Shown: piece by piece, positions 1 through 9,766 of the stretch | How the letters are laid out: every line of letters starts with the position of its first letter | Position numbering within the stretch: position 1 is the stretch's first letter | Assembly (NCBI RefSeq): GCF_009712605.1 | Contig: NZ_WASO01000010.1 | Location: 1-64,000 of the forward strand | Direction of reading: 5' to 3' | DNA: 64,000 nt | From: Paludibacter sp. | GTDB taxonomy: Bacteria; Bacteroidota; Bacteroidia; Bacteroidales; Paludibacteraceae | The notes under the pieces: generated by a model | Database searches by the model: none | What the model was told of the DNA's origin: nothing | What the model saw: the letters and a program-made list of their open reading frames with translations, nothing else | Program-made: the position numbers and the translations under genes

Positions 1-233
1 CCGTCAAACATACTACCACATTATTCTGTTTTGAATAGTTATAAAACACTCTATTGTTTTATACTTACAGGATCACAGATCCCTATACTCCAGCGGCGAC
101 GGATCGCAGATCCGCCGATACGGCCACGTCGTCGACGCTGCGATTTAGCGATGCTGGAAGAAGAGCAAAAACTTCAAATACTCACTATCTGCCCTATGCA
201 CTATACAAAATGTTAGCAATAGTATTTTCTCAA
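1..233. other. Non-coding segment with paired GGATC palindromes
   Basis: I see no credible gene here. Two hairpin-forming palindromes lie 30 bp apart: GGATC-ACA-GATCC at 70-82 and CGGATC-GCA-GATCCG at 100-114. They are embedded in a GC-rich stretch within AT-rich flanks. A motif CTATCTGCCCTATGC at 185-199 recurs on the other strand, with two changes, at 35701-35715 just before another accessory gene. ATGTTAGCAAT at 210-220 is an inverted copy of a site at 1121-1131. The segment reads as a dispersed element or cassette boundary; that interpretation is inference. Confidence 0.45.
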
Positions 234-1103
234 TTAATTATAAATCCAATTAAATTCGGCATTATTTTCTCCTAGTTCAAGTGCTACTGCAATGTTTGAT
301 ATCTCAGCCTTATCTCCGTGTTTGACAATTTTAAACATAGCAACTTTTTCTAATTCCAGGTACTTGTCTACAGTTTCAATAGGTAACACAACATTTCTTC
401 CTTGCCCCTCAGTTCTTACACTTGGATATAATACTCCTTTATGTCCTTTGTTTTCAATTGCCATATTCGTATAAACCGCTGAAATCTTATAATCATTATC
501 TGAAGAAATATCCTTCTTTGCAAATTCATTAGAAAAGAACTCCAAAACAGCAGAGTACTCTTCAATTTTGTCTGGAAAATCTTTTTTCAAGTTGTCAAGG
601 TGATACTCATATGCTTTTCTTATTTCCGGGATTCTTTCAATTGTTTTTTTGTCAAAGACGATTTCAACCACTTCAAAATCTTTCTTAATCTTCCATTTTC
701 CAACAGTAAAAATGAATTCTCCATCTGAGATTAAGTCTCCGTCTCGAAATAAATCACTTATTTCAAATAGATTTACAATCCTTGGGTAATCAATGAATTC
801 AGATTTCACAGCTCCATAAAACATTGATTGACCAGGGCAATTTGCACGTCCATATTCTTTTATGTTTTCATTGTCCGTTCGATAACTCAATTCAGACTCA
901 GAATTGAAAATCTGCTCTTGTCCGTTAATCCGTCCTCTTTCAATATAATTCCCTTTCTTTAATATAGCAGTAACAAAAGGAATAATTTTTAGTTCCGTTG
1001 CTAACTTTTCAAAAATGGTGTCATAAGAAATATCTTGGAGACTTAATTCATTCAGTTCTGTTAATATTTTATTGATTTGTTCAATTGCAGGTAAATTATT
1101 CAT
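234..1103 (-). CDS. RES-domain-like protein
   Basis: The 289-residue protein carries features resembling the RES family, whose toxin members degrade NAD+. I see Y-R at about residues 74-75, the block GRANCPGQSMFYG at 85-97, and YPSVR followed by G-R-N-V-V-L at about 226-240, which match in order the arginine-rich, FYxA and YPSxxxxGxNvAL blocks of RES domains. No signal peptide or membrane segment is visible. No Xre/MbcA-type antitoxin is adjacent, so a classical toxin-antitoxin pair is not supported. The gene is AT-rich compared with the mutase genes and is bounded by ATGTTRGCAAT inverted repeats, which suggests acquisition as a single-gene unit. Start is the ATG at 1103. Family assignment is by motif memory only. 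Confidence 0.5.
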   Translation of the reverse strand: MNNLPAIEQINKILTELNELSLQDISYDTIFEKLATELKIIPFVTAILKKGNYIERGRINGQEQIFNSESELSYRTDNENIKEYGRANCPGQSMFYGAVKSEFIDYPRIVNLFEISDLFRDGDLISDGEFIFTVGKWKIKKDFEVVEIVFDKKTIERIPEIRKAYEYHLDNLKKDFPDKIEEYSAVLEFFSNEFAKKDISSDNDYKISAVYTNMAIENKGHKGVLYPSVRTEGQGRNVVLPIETVDKYLELEKVAMFKIVKHGDKAEISNIAVALELGENNAEFNWIYN

Positions 1104-1134
1104 TATTTTGGATTTATATTATTGCCAACATCTA

Positions 1135-1159
1135 ATTTACGAAAACAACTTTCGTAAAT
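1135..1159. repeat. Inverted repeat upstream of RES-like gene
   Basis: Perfect 10-bp arms (ATTTACGAAA at 1135-1144 and its complement at 1150-1159) with a 5-nt loop lie about 32 bp upstream of the RES-like start codon. It could be an operator for autoregulation or part of a cassette boundary; nothing in the sequence decides between these. Confidence 0.55.
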
Positions 1160-1261
1160 CTCAATCAAAAAAGTAGCATTTATGAATGGCCTTCACTCTT
1201 TTACAGAGCTGAGGGCGTGACTTGCAGTCACACCCTCAAGTTTGTAAAAGATTATTGTTCC

Positions 1262-1717
1262 TTACGCGGCAGTATTCAACACAAGAATAGTCGGGATGGC
1301 AATAACCAGAATAACGGCATAGAGCGACAGAATTACAACCGTGAAGATCCCCATAAATTTGAACAGTTTCTTATGATTTCGAAAACCATCCGTAACGGAA
1401 TATTCGTCTTCCTGCTCAATGCCTTTCTTAATTCCCGTAGCAAAGCGGTACAAATAGGTAGTCGGAAAGAGATAGACCGCTGCTATTGCAAGGTAAATAA
1501 AGCCTACCACAGCGCCAACGGATGCTGAAGGCAAATGCATATACGCACTAAATACTGAAAATCCGGCCATTAAAGAGAGGGCAAAAAGAGCCATCAGGCC
1601 TATTCCCACATAGCCGACAATGGCTAAAAATTTGCCCCATTTTGAGGATACGAGAAGATATTCCTTCACTTCATTACTTAAAGCACCTTGTTTTTCGAAA
1701 CTGTTCATGTTTTCCAT
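1262..1717 (-). CDS. DUF5362-like small membrane protein
   Basis: A 151-residue protein with three or four hydrophobic segments: about residues 29-53 and 62-87, and a long one near 118-148. A charged cytoplasmic loop sits between them, containing D-G-F-R-N-H-K-K-L-F-K-F. This arrangement fits the DUF5362 family of Bacteroidetes, which has no known function. The N-terminus is polar and no signal peptide is present. It is monocistronic, with its own well-formed promoter at 1839-1868. I recognise the family by pattern only. Confidence 0.55.
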   Translation of the reverse strand: MENMNSFEKQGALSNEVKEYLLVSSKWGKFLAIVGYVGIGLMALFALSLMAGFSVFSAYMHLPSASVGAVVGFIYLAIAAVYLFPTTYLYRFATGIKKGIEQEDEYSVTDGFRNHKKLFKFMGIFTVVILSLYAVILVIAIPTILVLNTAA

Positions 1718-1838
1718 AGCGATTTTAGATTATTGATTAAAAAAATTAAAACGACTTACATTCATCTAATTTGCATCCTTATTCGCTTACTGCAATCTAT
1801 TTCGTTGCTCTATTAAGAATGTTTTATATATTAATTCA

Positions 1839-1868
1839 CAAATATAAACTAAATTATTAACATCACAA
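1839..1868 (-). promoter_or_regulatory. Bacteroidetes-type promoter for the DUF5362-like gene
   Basis: On the minus strand TATATTTG (1839-1846) matches the -7 consensus TAnnTTTG, and TTG (1866-1868) lies exactly 19 bp upstream, the usual -33 spacing. The gene start is about 120 bp downstream. Confidence 0.6.
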
Positions 1869-1893
1869 TTTATCAACACAGTATATCAACAAC

Positions 1894-1930
1894 AAAAAAA
1901 CCGAACCTGTCATTTTCAGACAAGTCCGGT
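1894..1930 (-). terminator. Intrinsic terminator after mutB
   Basis: A 12-bp stem with two G-U pairs (arms 1900-1911 and 1919-1930) and a 7-nt loop is followed on the minus strand by seven T residues. It lies 44 bp beyond the mutB stop. Confidence 0.75.
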
Positions 1931-1935
1931 TTTGT

Positions 1936-1972
1936 AGTTATAAGTCCCCTTTGAGGGGGATGTAGGGGGCTT
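1936..1972. repeat. GGGGGA/CCCCT dispersed repeat copy
   Basis: AAGTCCCCTTTGAGGGGGAT and flanking bases form a short CCCC/GGGG inverted element next to the mutB stop. Related copies lie at 37178-37207, 37234-37256 and 41994-42031, so it belongs to a dispersed intergenic family. Confidence 0.5.
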
Positions 1973-1973
1973 T

Positions 1974-4097
1974 TTACTCTTCCAACAGAATTTCGAGGAT
2001 CTGTACGGCAGCTTTCGCTACTGAGGTACCAGGGCCAAAGATAGCAGCAACACCTGCTTTGTAGAGGTAGTCGTAGTCCTGAGCAGGAATTACCCCACCG
2101 GCAATGACGATGATATCTTCGCGACCCAGTTTTTTCAGTTCTTCGATTACCTGAGGAACAAGAGTTTTGTGTCCTGCAGCCAGTGACGAAACACCCAATA
2201 CATGCACGTCGTTTTCAACGGCATCTTTGGCAGCTTCGGCAGGTGTCTGGAACAACGGACCCATATCCACGTCGAAACCACAGTCGGCATAACCGGTAGC
2301 AACTACTTTAGCGCCACGGTCGTGACCATCCTGACCCATTTTAGCGATCATGATACGCGGTTGACGGCCTTCTTTTTTGGCGAATCTTTCGGTCAATTCG
2401 CAAGCACGCACGAAATCTGCGTCCTTCTTTGTTTCTGATGAGTACACGCCTGAAATTGTTCTGATTACAGCTTTATAACGTCCTACAATTTTTTCGCAAG
2501 CATAGGAGATTTCACCCAGTGATGCACGAACGCGAGCGGCTTCTACAGCCAGTTCGAGCAGGTTACCTTCACCTGTTTCAACACATTTGGTGATAGCTTC
2601 GAGTGCTTTTTGCACATCGGCTTCGTTACGGTTAGCACGAAGTTCTTTCAAACGGGCTATCTGTTGAATACGTACTGCCGAGTTGTCCACTTCGAGGATA
2701 TCGATAGGAGCTTCTTTTTCGAGACGGAAGCGGTTAACTCCCACGATAATCTGGTTGCCAGAGTCGATACGAGCCTGAGTACGTGCAGCAGCTTCTTCGA
2801 TACGCATTTTAGGCACACCGGTTTCGATAGCAGCAGCCATACCACCCAGTTTTTCGATTTCCTGGATACGATCCCATGCTTTCTGAGCCAAATCGTTGGT
2901 CAAAGCTTCTACGTAGTAAGAACCTGCCCATGGGTCGATTTGTTTACAGATACTGGTTTCTTCCTGAATATAGATCTGAGTGTTACGTGCAATACGAGCA
3001 GAAAAATCTGTCGGCAGCGCAATAGCTTCGTCCAAAGCGTTGGTGTGTAATGACTGAGTGTGACCCAGTGCAGCTGCCATAGCTTCGATAGCGGTACGAC
3101 CCACGTTGTTGAACGGATCCTGTTCTGTCAACGACCAACCGGATGTTTGCGAGTGTGTACGCAATGCCAGCGATTTCGGGTTTTTCGGGTTGAACTGTTT
3201 TACGATCTTCGCCCACAACATACGTGCAGCACGCATTTTGGCGATTTCCATAAAGTGGTTCATACCGATTGCCCAGAAGAATGACAAACGCGGAGCGAAC
3301 GAGTCGATATCCATGCCTGCGTTAACACCGGCGCGGAGGTATTCGAGACCATCGGCCAGGGTATAAGCCAACTCAATATCAGCGGTAGCACCTGCTTCCT
3401 GCATATGGTAACCTGAGATAGAGATAGAGTTGAACTTCGGCATGTTTTTAGAAGTATATTCGAAGATGTCAGCGATAATCTTCATCGAGAATTTCGGTGG
3501 GTAGATATAGGTATTACGCACCATAAATTCTTTCAAAATATCGTTCTGGATTGTACCGGCCATTTCTTCCAGTTTAGCACCCTGTTCCAAACCTGCATTG
3601 ATGTAGAATGCAAGAATAGGCAATACGGCACCGTTCATGGTCATTGACACGGACATTTTGTTCAAAGGAATTCCGTCGAACAAAACTTTCATATCTTCAA
3701 CAGAGCAGATAGATACACCGGCTTTACCAACGTCACCAACCACACGTTCGTGATCAGGGTCGTAGCCACGGTGTGTAGCCAAGTCAAAAGCGACAGAAAG
3801 GCCTTTCTGACCCGAAGCAAGGTTACGACGGTAGAAAGCGTTCGATTCTTCAGCTGTAGAGAAACCTGCATACTGACGGATTGTCCAGGGACGCAGGGTG
3901 TACATTACGCTGTACGGACCACGAAGGAACGGAGCCACACCGGCAGCATAATGCAAGTGTTCCAAACCTTCCAAATCTTCTTTTGTATAAATCGGTTTTA
4001 CCGGAATCTGTTCCGGTGTAAGCCAGTTGCTTTCCGACTTGGGAGCAGCAGCAACTGCCTCGTTTTGAAATTGTATATTTTTGAAATCTGGTTTCAT
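1974..4097 (-). CDS. mutB: Methylmalonyl-CoA mutase, large (catalytic) subunit
   Basis: This 707-residue subunit catalyses adenosylcobalamin-dependent interconversion of succinyl-CoA and (R)-methylmalonyl-CoA, the entry to propionate formation in Bacteroidales. Residues about 40-550 form the substrate-binding TIM-barrel region, with [19 protein letters not shown] near residue 60-80 and the [16 protein letters not shown] block. The C-terminal B12-binding domain keeps D590-x-H592-x-x-G595, where the histidine is the lower cobalt ligand, plus a GPGT turn near the end. Length is typical of the large subunit. It follows mutA on the same strand but a GxxExxY gene and a 24-nt inverted repeat separate the two, leaving only 8 bp between the repeat and this ATG. 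A terminator follows. Assignment is secure. Confidence 0.97.
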   Translation of the reverse strand: MKPDFKNIQFQNEAVAAAPKSESNWLTPEQIPVKPIYTKEDLEGLEHLHYAAGVAPFLRGPYSVMYTLRPWTIRQYAGFSTAEESNAFYRRNLASGQKGLSVAFDLATHRGYDPDHERVVGDVGKAGVSICSVEDMKVLFDGIPLNKMSVSMTMNGAVLPILAFYINAGLEQGAKLEEMAGTIQNDILKEFMVRNTYIYPPKFSMKIIADIFEYTSKNMPKFNSISISGYHMQEAGATADIELAYTLADGLEYLRAGVNAGMDIDSFAPRLSFFWAIGMNHFMEIAKMRAARMLWAKIVKQFNPKNPKSLALRTHSQTSGWSLTEQDPFNNVGRTAIEAMAAALGHTQSLHTNALDEAIALPTDFSARIARNTQIYIQEETSICKQIDPWAGSYYVEALTNDLAQKAWDRIQEIEKLGGMAAAIETGVPKMRIEEAAARTQARIDSGNQIIVGVNRFRLEKEAPIDILEVDNSAVRIQQIARLKELRANRNEADVQKALEAITKCVETGEGNLLELAVEAARVRASLGEISYACEKIVGRYKAVIRTISGVYSSETKKDADFVRACELTERFAKKEGRQPRIMIAKMGQDGHDRGAKVVATGYADCGFDVDMGPLFQTPAEAAKDAVENDVHVLGVSSLAAGHKTLVPQVIEELKKLGREDIIVIAGGVIPAQDYDYLYKAGVAAIFGPGTSVAKAAVQILEILLEE

Positions 4098-4105
4098 AAT
4101 CTCTT

Positions 4106-4584
4106 GTACGCAAAGACGCGAAGACGCAATTTTAACTTCTTGTTTTGCGATTATTTATTAGTTAAAAATGATAATTGTTCACTTTTCTTCTTATGCCGTT
4201 TTTCAACATGCTTTCATTAAAATTCAAAAGAAATCCCAATTTGAAATCTCCGAGTTTCATATAAGTCAGCATCTGAATTTCATGCACCGGAAGTAAAACT
4301 TCTACAGATTTTAACTCTATAACGATAGCATCCTCTACCAAAATATCAATATAAAACGTCTTGTTAAGTTTTTCACCTTTGTAAAAAACCGGAAGTTCAA
4401 CTTGACTCTTAACTGATAGATTACTATTTTTTAATTCGGTTAATAAACAAACTTCATAAACACTTTCCAATAAGCCGGGACCTAAGTTTTTATGTACTTC
4501 AAAAGCACAATTCAAAATCTTTTGTCCTATCTGCTCATAGTCAGTTTGTTTTAATAACCTTTGCGTCATAGCGTCTTAGCGTAC
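4106..4584. mobile_element. Inverted-repeat-bounded GxxExxY cassette in mutA-mutB
   Basis: GTACGCAAAGACGCGAAGAC and four more bases at 4106-4129 recur inverted at 4561-4584 with 21 of 24 positions identical. Each arm is itself built of repeated GACGCnAA-like words. The element is 479 bp tip to tip and holds one gene. The right arm covers the last codons and stop of mutA and the start codon of the enclosed gene; the left arm ends 8 bp before the mutB ATG. Calling it a mobile unit is inference from this architecture. Confidence 0.6.
4162..4569 (-). CDS. GxxExxY protein (PD-(D/E)XK-like fold)
   Basis: A 135-residue protein with the signature G-L-L-E-S-V-Y (residues about 32-38) that names the GxxExxY family. 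Further on, Y-I-D-I-L followed by I-E-L-K-S-V-E matches the D and ExK elements of the PD-(D/E)XK nuclease fold. No function has been shown for the family that I know of. The gene starts seven bases after the mutA stop codon, and the first codons are the inverted repeat itself (ATGACGCAAAGG). It sits between two subunit genes of one enzyme, so it is probably co-transcribed with them without being functionally linked. Length is normal for the family and the frame is intact. Confidence 0.85.
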   Translation of the reverse strand: MTQRLLKQTDYEQIGQKILNCAFEVHKNLGPGLLESVYEVCLLTELKNSNLSVKSQVELPVFYKGEKLNKTFYIDILVEDAIVIELKSVEVLLPVHEIQMLTYMKLGDFKLGFLLNFNESMLKNGIRRKVNNYHF

Positions 4585-6462
4585 TAACTTCGAGTTGAAT
4601 TCTTTCAATGTATCCAATACATTAGATTTCACATTCACGAAATATTCAATGCCTGCAGCTTTCAGATCGTCGGCACAAGCAGGAGCACCTGCTACCACGA
4701 AGAGTTTTTTGCCTGCGATAGCCTTGAATGCTGCAGGAGCGAGTTCTGCATATTCGTCGTCGCTTGAACAGAGAACGATGATATCGGCACCTGCTTTTTC
4801 AGCGGCAGCAACACCTTCTTCTACTGTTTCGAAGCCCAGGTTATCAATGATTTCGTAACCGGCGCAAGCAAAGAAGTTGCTTGAGAATTGAGCACGAGCC
4901 AAACGCATTGCCAGATTACCGATTGTCAACATGAATACTTTAGGACGTTTACCCGATTTTTCGGTAGCCAAACGAAGTGCTTCGAAATCGCTTGCACCAC
5001 GGCTGAAGTTAAGAGCAGGAACTTCGTCGTGTTTTTTGCAATCGCATTCAGCAACGTTTTCAATCTTACCGGCAGCCACTTCGTTGAAGTTAGGATACTG
5101 GTTGGAACCCAGCAACACTTCGCGACGGCTTGAAACTGCTTTGCGACGAGCTTCGTTGGTTGCATTGATAACTGACTGAATGTTTCCAGCTTCTACTTCT
5201 GCAATGAAACCACCTTTTTCTTCCACTTCGAGGAAGAGTTTCCAAGCCTGGTTGGCGATAGATTCGGTAAGGTTTTCGAGATAGTATGAACCTGCAGCAG
5301 GGTCAACAATTTTATCGAAGTGACTTTCTTCTTTCAGCAACAATTGTTGGTTACGGGCGATACGTTCCGAGAAGTCGTCCGATTCTTTGTAAGCTGCATC
5401 GAAAGGCAATACGGTGAGAGAATCAACACCGGCCAAAACAGCCGACATAGCTTCTGTTTGTGTGCGGAGCAAGTTTACGTGAGCATCGAAAATGGTCATG
5501 TTCCATTCTGATGTCTGAGCGTGGATGCGCATTTTGCCGCCACAACGTTCCAAACCATCAGGTTGGTTGTTAGAGCAGGTACGCGGACATTTTTCACCGT
5601 AAGCAAATACGATGTTTGACCACAAGAAACGAGCTGCACGGAATTTGGCGATTTCCATGAAGTAGTTGGAAGATACGCCGAAGTTGAATTTGATTTTCTT
5701 AGAAATAACTTCAACGGTCAAACCGGCTTCAACCAGCTTGGCGATGATGTCGTTACCCCATGCCAATGCATAACCGAGTTCCTGATAGATATAAGAACCT
5801 GCATTGTTGAGATAGAAAGGATTTACACCAATAACGCGGAATTTAGGCAATGCCAGTGATGCGTTGATGATGTCAACATATTGTTGAACAAGATTTTCAA
5901 TTGCTTTGCCACGAGCCAATGAACGGCCAATCAGGTCAAAGTTTACAGAACCGAATACCTTTTTAGGATCGGCACCTGCTTTTTGAGCGTATGCAACAAA
6001 AATTTCAGTCAGTTTAACCGAAACAGTAGCGCATGTTTTGAAGTTAACTTCTACTTTTTCGATATCAATTCCGTTCAGCAAAGCTGCGATGTTTTCAGCA
6101 GATACAGCTTCACGATCGATAACGAAACCGAGAGAAGTAACACCTTTTGTCAGTAAGTCAACTGCTTTTGCATTTGCAGCAGCCAGACAATCGTTGCAAA
6201 CGTCAATATCCTGACGGATCAACCAGCTGTTATCAGCCTTTGTACCACGTACATAAGGAAAATGACCAGGAACAGAACCTGTTGTTTTCAGGCCAACAAG
6301 ATCTTCTTCACGATGAAAAGGTTTGACGTTGAACCCTTCGTTGGTGCGCCAAACGAGCTTTTTCTCAAAGTCGGCCCCTTTGAGGTCGGCAATTGCTTTG
6401 TCCATCCACTCCTGAGTTGAAACTGCAGGAAACTCGGTGAACAATTTTTGTTTGTTGCTCAT
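4576..6462 (-). CDS. mutA: Methylmalonyl-CoA mutase, small subunit
   Basis: The 628-residue subunit pairs with MutB in the heterodimeric methylmalonyl-CoA mutase. It shares the overall two-domain plan: a barrel region containing RIHAQTSEWNMTIFDAHVN and a C-terminal flavodoxin-like domain. In that domain the D-x-H-x-x-G cobalamin ligand motif is absent (the equivalent stretch reads T-I-G-N-L-A-M-R-L-A-R), which is the normal state for the non-catalytic subunit. It also has an internal cysteine-containing insertion E-K-C-P-R-T-C-S-N-N-Q. It heads the transcript, with a TACCTTTG -7 box about 80 bp upstream. Confidence 0.95.
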   Translation of the reverse strand: MSNKQKLFTEFPAVSTQEWMDKAIADLKGADFEKKLVWRTNEGFNVKPFHREEDLVGLKTTGSVPGHFPYVRGTKADNSWLIRQDIDVCNDCLAAANAKAVDLLTKGVTSLGFVIDREAVSAENIAALLNGIDIEKVEVNFKTCATVSVKLTEIFVAYAQKAGADPKKVFGSVNFDLIGRSLARGKAIENLVQQYVDIINASLALPKFRVIGVNPFYLNNAGSYIYQELGYALAWGNDIIAKLVEAGLTVEVISKKIKFNFGVSSNYFMEIAKFRAARFLWSNIVFAYGEKCPRTCSNNQPDGLERCGGKMRIHAQTSEWNMTIFDAHVNLLRTQTEAMSAVLAGVDSLTVLPFDAAYKESDDFSERIARNQQLLLKEESHFDKIVDPAAGSYYLENLTESIANQAWKLFLEVEEKGGFIAEVEAGNIQSVINATNEARRKAVSSRREVLLGSNQYPNFNEVAAGKIENVAECDCKKHDEVPALNFSRGASDFEALRLATEKSGKRPKVFMLTIGNLAMRLARAQFSSNFFACAGYEIIDNLGFETVEEGVAAAEKAGADIIVLCSSDDEYAELAPAAFKAIAGKKLFVVAGAPACADDLKAAGIEYFVNVKSNVLDTLKEFNSKLVR

Positions 6463-6539
6463 ACTTATTTGTTTAGTTATTGATAGATTGAATGTTACGC
6501 TCTATTTTGGAATCAGTATTAACCACTGACAAAGCGATG

Positions 6540-6570
6540 CAAAGGTACTATATTCTATTGGTTTTATGAA
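6540..6570 (-). promoter_or_regulatory. Putative promoter of mutA operon
   Basis: TACCTTTG on the minus strand (6540-6547) matches the Bacteroidetes -7 box TAnnTTTG. The -33 region 19 bp upstream reads TTCA rather than TTTG, so only the -7 box is convincing. Confidence 0.5.
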
Positions 6571-6696
6571 TATTATTGCATAAAAAATTGCCCTGTTTTC
6601 AAGAGTTTTCTGCACGGATGGCACTACTGAAAAAGGACATCATAAAGAGGTAGGTGTGTTTCGGTTTATTTCAAAACCTGTCAAAAAATTTTTTCT

Positions 6697-6733
6697 CTAA
6701 AAAAGAGGAAGCCGCCTCTTTCGAAGCGGCTTC
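6697..6733 (-). terminator. Intrinsic terminator after gapA
   Basis: GAAGCCGC (6708-6715) pairs with GCGGCTTC (6726-6733). On the minus strand the stem is followed, after CTC, by a run of six T residues and further T-rich sequence. It begins 21 bp after the gapA stop. Confidence 0.8.
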
Positions 6734-6754
6734 ACTATTTATATCGGGTTCCGA

Positions 6755-7768
<1,014 letters not shown>

Positions 7769-7791
7769 TTAATAGTTCATTAAAAGTCGCA

Positions 7792-7821
7792 CAAAGGTAG
7801 TTATTTTTTTCGTGCGAACAA
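7792..7821 (-). promoter_or_regulatory. Promoter of gapA
   Basis: TACCTTTG (7792-7799, minus strand) with TTG (7819-7821) at exactly 19 bp spacing fits the Bacteroidetes primary sigma factor consensus. It sits about 35 bp before the start codon. Confidence 0.75.
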
Positions 7822-7998
7822 TGCTTTTATTTCTTAAATTAAAGAATTATTTCTCTAATTTTTAATTACCTAATTATCAGCATTATAAAATCAAACTCCT
7901 ATCCAAAAAAGATTCTAATTCACACTAACTTAGCACGTGTTTTCCGAACACCAAAAGAGGATGAAATTTTCGTTACTAAATCTTTTCGCGCAAACGGA

Positions 7999-9123
7999 TT
8001 ATTTCAACACTTTTTTAAAGCGTTCGAGGAATATTTCGGCCTCATTTTTAGTCAAACAAAGTGGCGGCAACAGACGGATTACATTGGTTCCGCTGGCTCC
8101 GGTAAAAACTTTTTCTTCGAATAAAAGCTTGCGACGGATAGCCGCTGCCGATTCTTCAAACTCGATACCGATCATCAGGCCTCGGCCACGCACCTCTTTA
8201 ATACCGGAAAGCTTCTTCAATTCTGCCATCAGGAATTCACCAATCTCAGCAGCATTTTCAACCAGTTTTTCGTCTTCCATCACCTCGAGCACGGCCAACG
8301 CAGCGGCGCAAGCCAGATGATTACCTCCGAACGTTGTTCCCAACTGTCCGTGAACAGCCTTGAACTTAGGAGCGATCAACACTGCACCAATTGGAAAGCC
8401 GTTTCCGATACCTTTGGCCACCGTAATCATATCGGGACGGATACCGACATACTGGTGGGCAAAGAATTTTCCACTACGTCCGTAACCAGACTGAATCTCA
8501 TCCAGAATCAAAACAGTATCGGTTTCGTCACACACCTGACGCAACTGTTTCAGGAAGCTATCGTTGGGAATACGAATACCGCCAACACCCTGAATACCTT
8601 CGATAATCACCGAGCTCACATCACCTTTGGCCAATTCGGCTTTTACAGCTTCAATATCGTCCAACGGAAGAAATGCCACTTCCATTCCACTATTAACGGG
8701 AGCTACAATCTTCGGATTATCGGTCACGCGAACGGCAGCGGAGGTACGTCCGTGAAAACTTTTGCCGAACGAAACGATGCGCTTCTTTCCGTTGTAGAAA
8801 GAGGCCAGTTTCAATGCATTTTCGTTGGCTTCAGCACCGGTATTGATCATAAACAGGTCATAATCCTCATAGCCGGATGCTTTACCCAGTTTATCAGCCA
8901 ACTGAACCTGCAAGCTATTCTGCACCGAGTTGGAATAAAAACCCAGTTTATTCAACTGTTCGGTTACCCGTTTTACGTAATGCGGATGGGTATGACCGAT
9001 TGAAATCACGGCATGACCGCCGTAAAGGTCGAGGTATTTGTTACCCTGTGCGTCGTAGGTGTAGCAACCTTCACCTTTTACAATTTCTATATCGAAAAGA
9101 GGATATACGTCGAATGGTTTCAT
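7999..9123 (-). CDS. argD: Acetylornithine/succinylornithine-type aminotransferase
   Basis: A 374-residue PLP-dependent class III aminotransferase, most likely N-acetylornithine transaminase of arginine synthesis. The N-terminus MKPFDVYPLFDIEIVKG is the expected start, so I use the ATG at 9123; an upstream start at 9198 would add residues encoded by a dispersed inverted repeat. Visible blocks are the cofactor-binding NTGAEANENALK, the aspartate in ILDEIQSGYGRSG, and the Schiff-base lysine in ITVAKGIGNGFPIGA. No other arg genes lie nearby. Some Bacteroidetes use succinylated rather than acetylated intermediates, so exact substrate is open. Confidence 0.9.
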   Translation of the reverse strand: MKPFDVYPLFDIEIVKGEGCYTYDAQGNKYLDLYGGHAVISIGHTHPHYVKRVTEQLNKLGFYSNSVQNSLQVQLADKLGKASGYEDYDLFMINTGAEANENALKLASFYNGKKRIVSFGKSFHGRTSAAVRVTDNPKIVAPVNSGMEVAFLPLDDIEAVKAELAKGDVSSVIIEGIQGVGGIRIPNDSFLKQLRQVCDETDTVLILDEIQSGYGRSGKFFAHQYVGIRPDMITVAKGIGNGFPIGAVLIAPKFKAVHGQLGTTFGGNHLACAAALAVLEVMEDEKLVENAAEIGEFLMAELKKLSGIKEVRGRGLMIGIEFEESAAAIRRKLLFEEKVFTGASGTNVIRLLPPLCLTKNEAEIFLERFKKVLK

Positions 9124-9149
9124 TGTTTGAAATTTACAAATTACACAAT

Positions 9150-9226
9150 GTAGAGACGCATTGCATGCGTCTGGTTTAGATCGCGTGTACAATTTCACAT
9201 CAGAGACGCATGCAATGCGTCTCTAC
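9150..9226. repeat. Perfect 23-nt inverted repeat of palindromic units
   Basis: GTAGAGACGCATTGCATGCG plus TCT at 9150-9172 is repeated as an exact inverted copy at 9204-9226, with a 31-bp spacer. Each arm is itself nearly palindromic (AGACGCAT...ATGCGTCT). It lies between argD and rpiB and has no open frame inside. It resembles dispersed GAGACGC-type palindromic repeats found in many bacterial genomes. Confidence 0.75.
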
Positions 9227-9234
9227 GTATTCGA

Positions 9235-9681
9235 TCAACACGGAATTTTGTCGATGCGGGTCTGGTGGCGACCACCTTCAAAATCGGTGGTCAGGAAGAT
9301 TCGCACCATTTCGATAGCCTCTTCGTCGGTAATGAAACGTCCCGGGAGAGACAAAATATTGGCATTGTTGTGTTGGCGGGCAAGAGCGGCCAGTTCTGGT
9401 TTCCAACACAAAGCGGCACGGATTCCCCGATGTTTATTAACTGTGATATTGATTCCGTTACCACTTCCGCAGATAGCGATTCCCAGATCGAATTCTCCGT
9501 TTTCCACTGCCTGAGCAAGCGGATGAGCATAATCAGCATAGTCTGCACTAGCCGTTGAGTCGGTACCAAAATCGTGCAATTCGGCTACCTGATCAACTAA
9601 CCATTCGGCAACAGCGCCTTTGCGTTCGAAGCCGGCATGATCGGACGCAATTCCAATTTTCAGTTCGTTTAAAGGTTTCAT
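9235..9681 (-). CDS. rpiB: Ribose-5-phosphate isomerase B
   Basis: A 148-residue LacAB/RpiB-family isomerase converting ribose-5-phosphate and ribulose-5-phosphate in the non-oxidative pentose phosphate pathway. ASDHAGFERK near residues 12-21 and the catalytic-cysteine block ICGSGNGI near 68-75 are present, as is the RAALCW segment. The C-terminal FEGGRHQTRIDKI is typical of RpiB. It lies 85 bp downstream of thiL on the same strand, separated by AT-rich low-complexity sequence, so co-transcription is possible. Confidence 0.95.
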   Translation of the reverse strand: MKPLNELKIGIASDHAGFERKGAVAEWLVDQVAELHDFGTDSTASADYADYAHPLAQAVENGEFDLGIAICGSGNGINITVNKHRGIRAALCWKPELAALARQHNNANILSLPGRFITDEEAIEMVRIFLTTDFEGGRHQTRIDKIPC

Positions 9682-9766
9682 ATTTCAATTCAAAATTTCA
9701 AGTTCCAAGTTTCAAATTCAATGTTCATAAATTTACACATCTTCAAATTAGCACATTGGCACATTA

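Noticed and set aside
234-1103. Classical RES/Xre toxin-antitoxin module
   Set aside because: No small helix-turn-helix antitoxin gene lies on either side within the window.
9124-9198. N-terminal extension of ArgD
   Set aside because: The extra 25 residues are encoded by the palindromic inverted repeat, while MKPFDVYPLFD matches the usual enzyme start.
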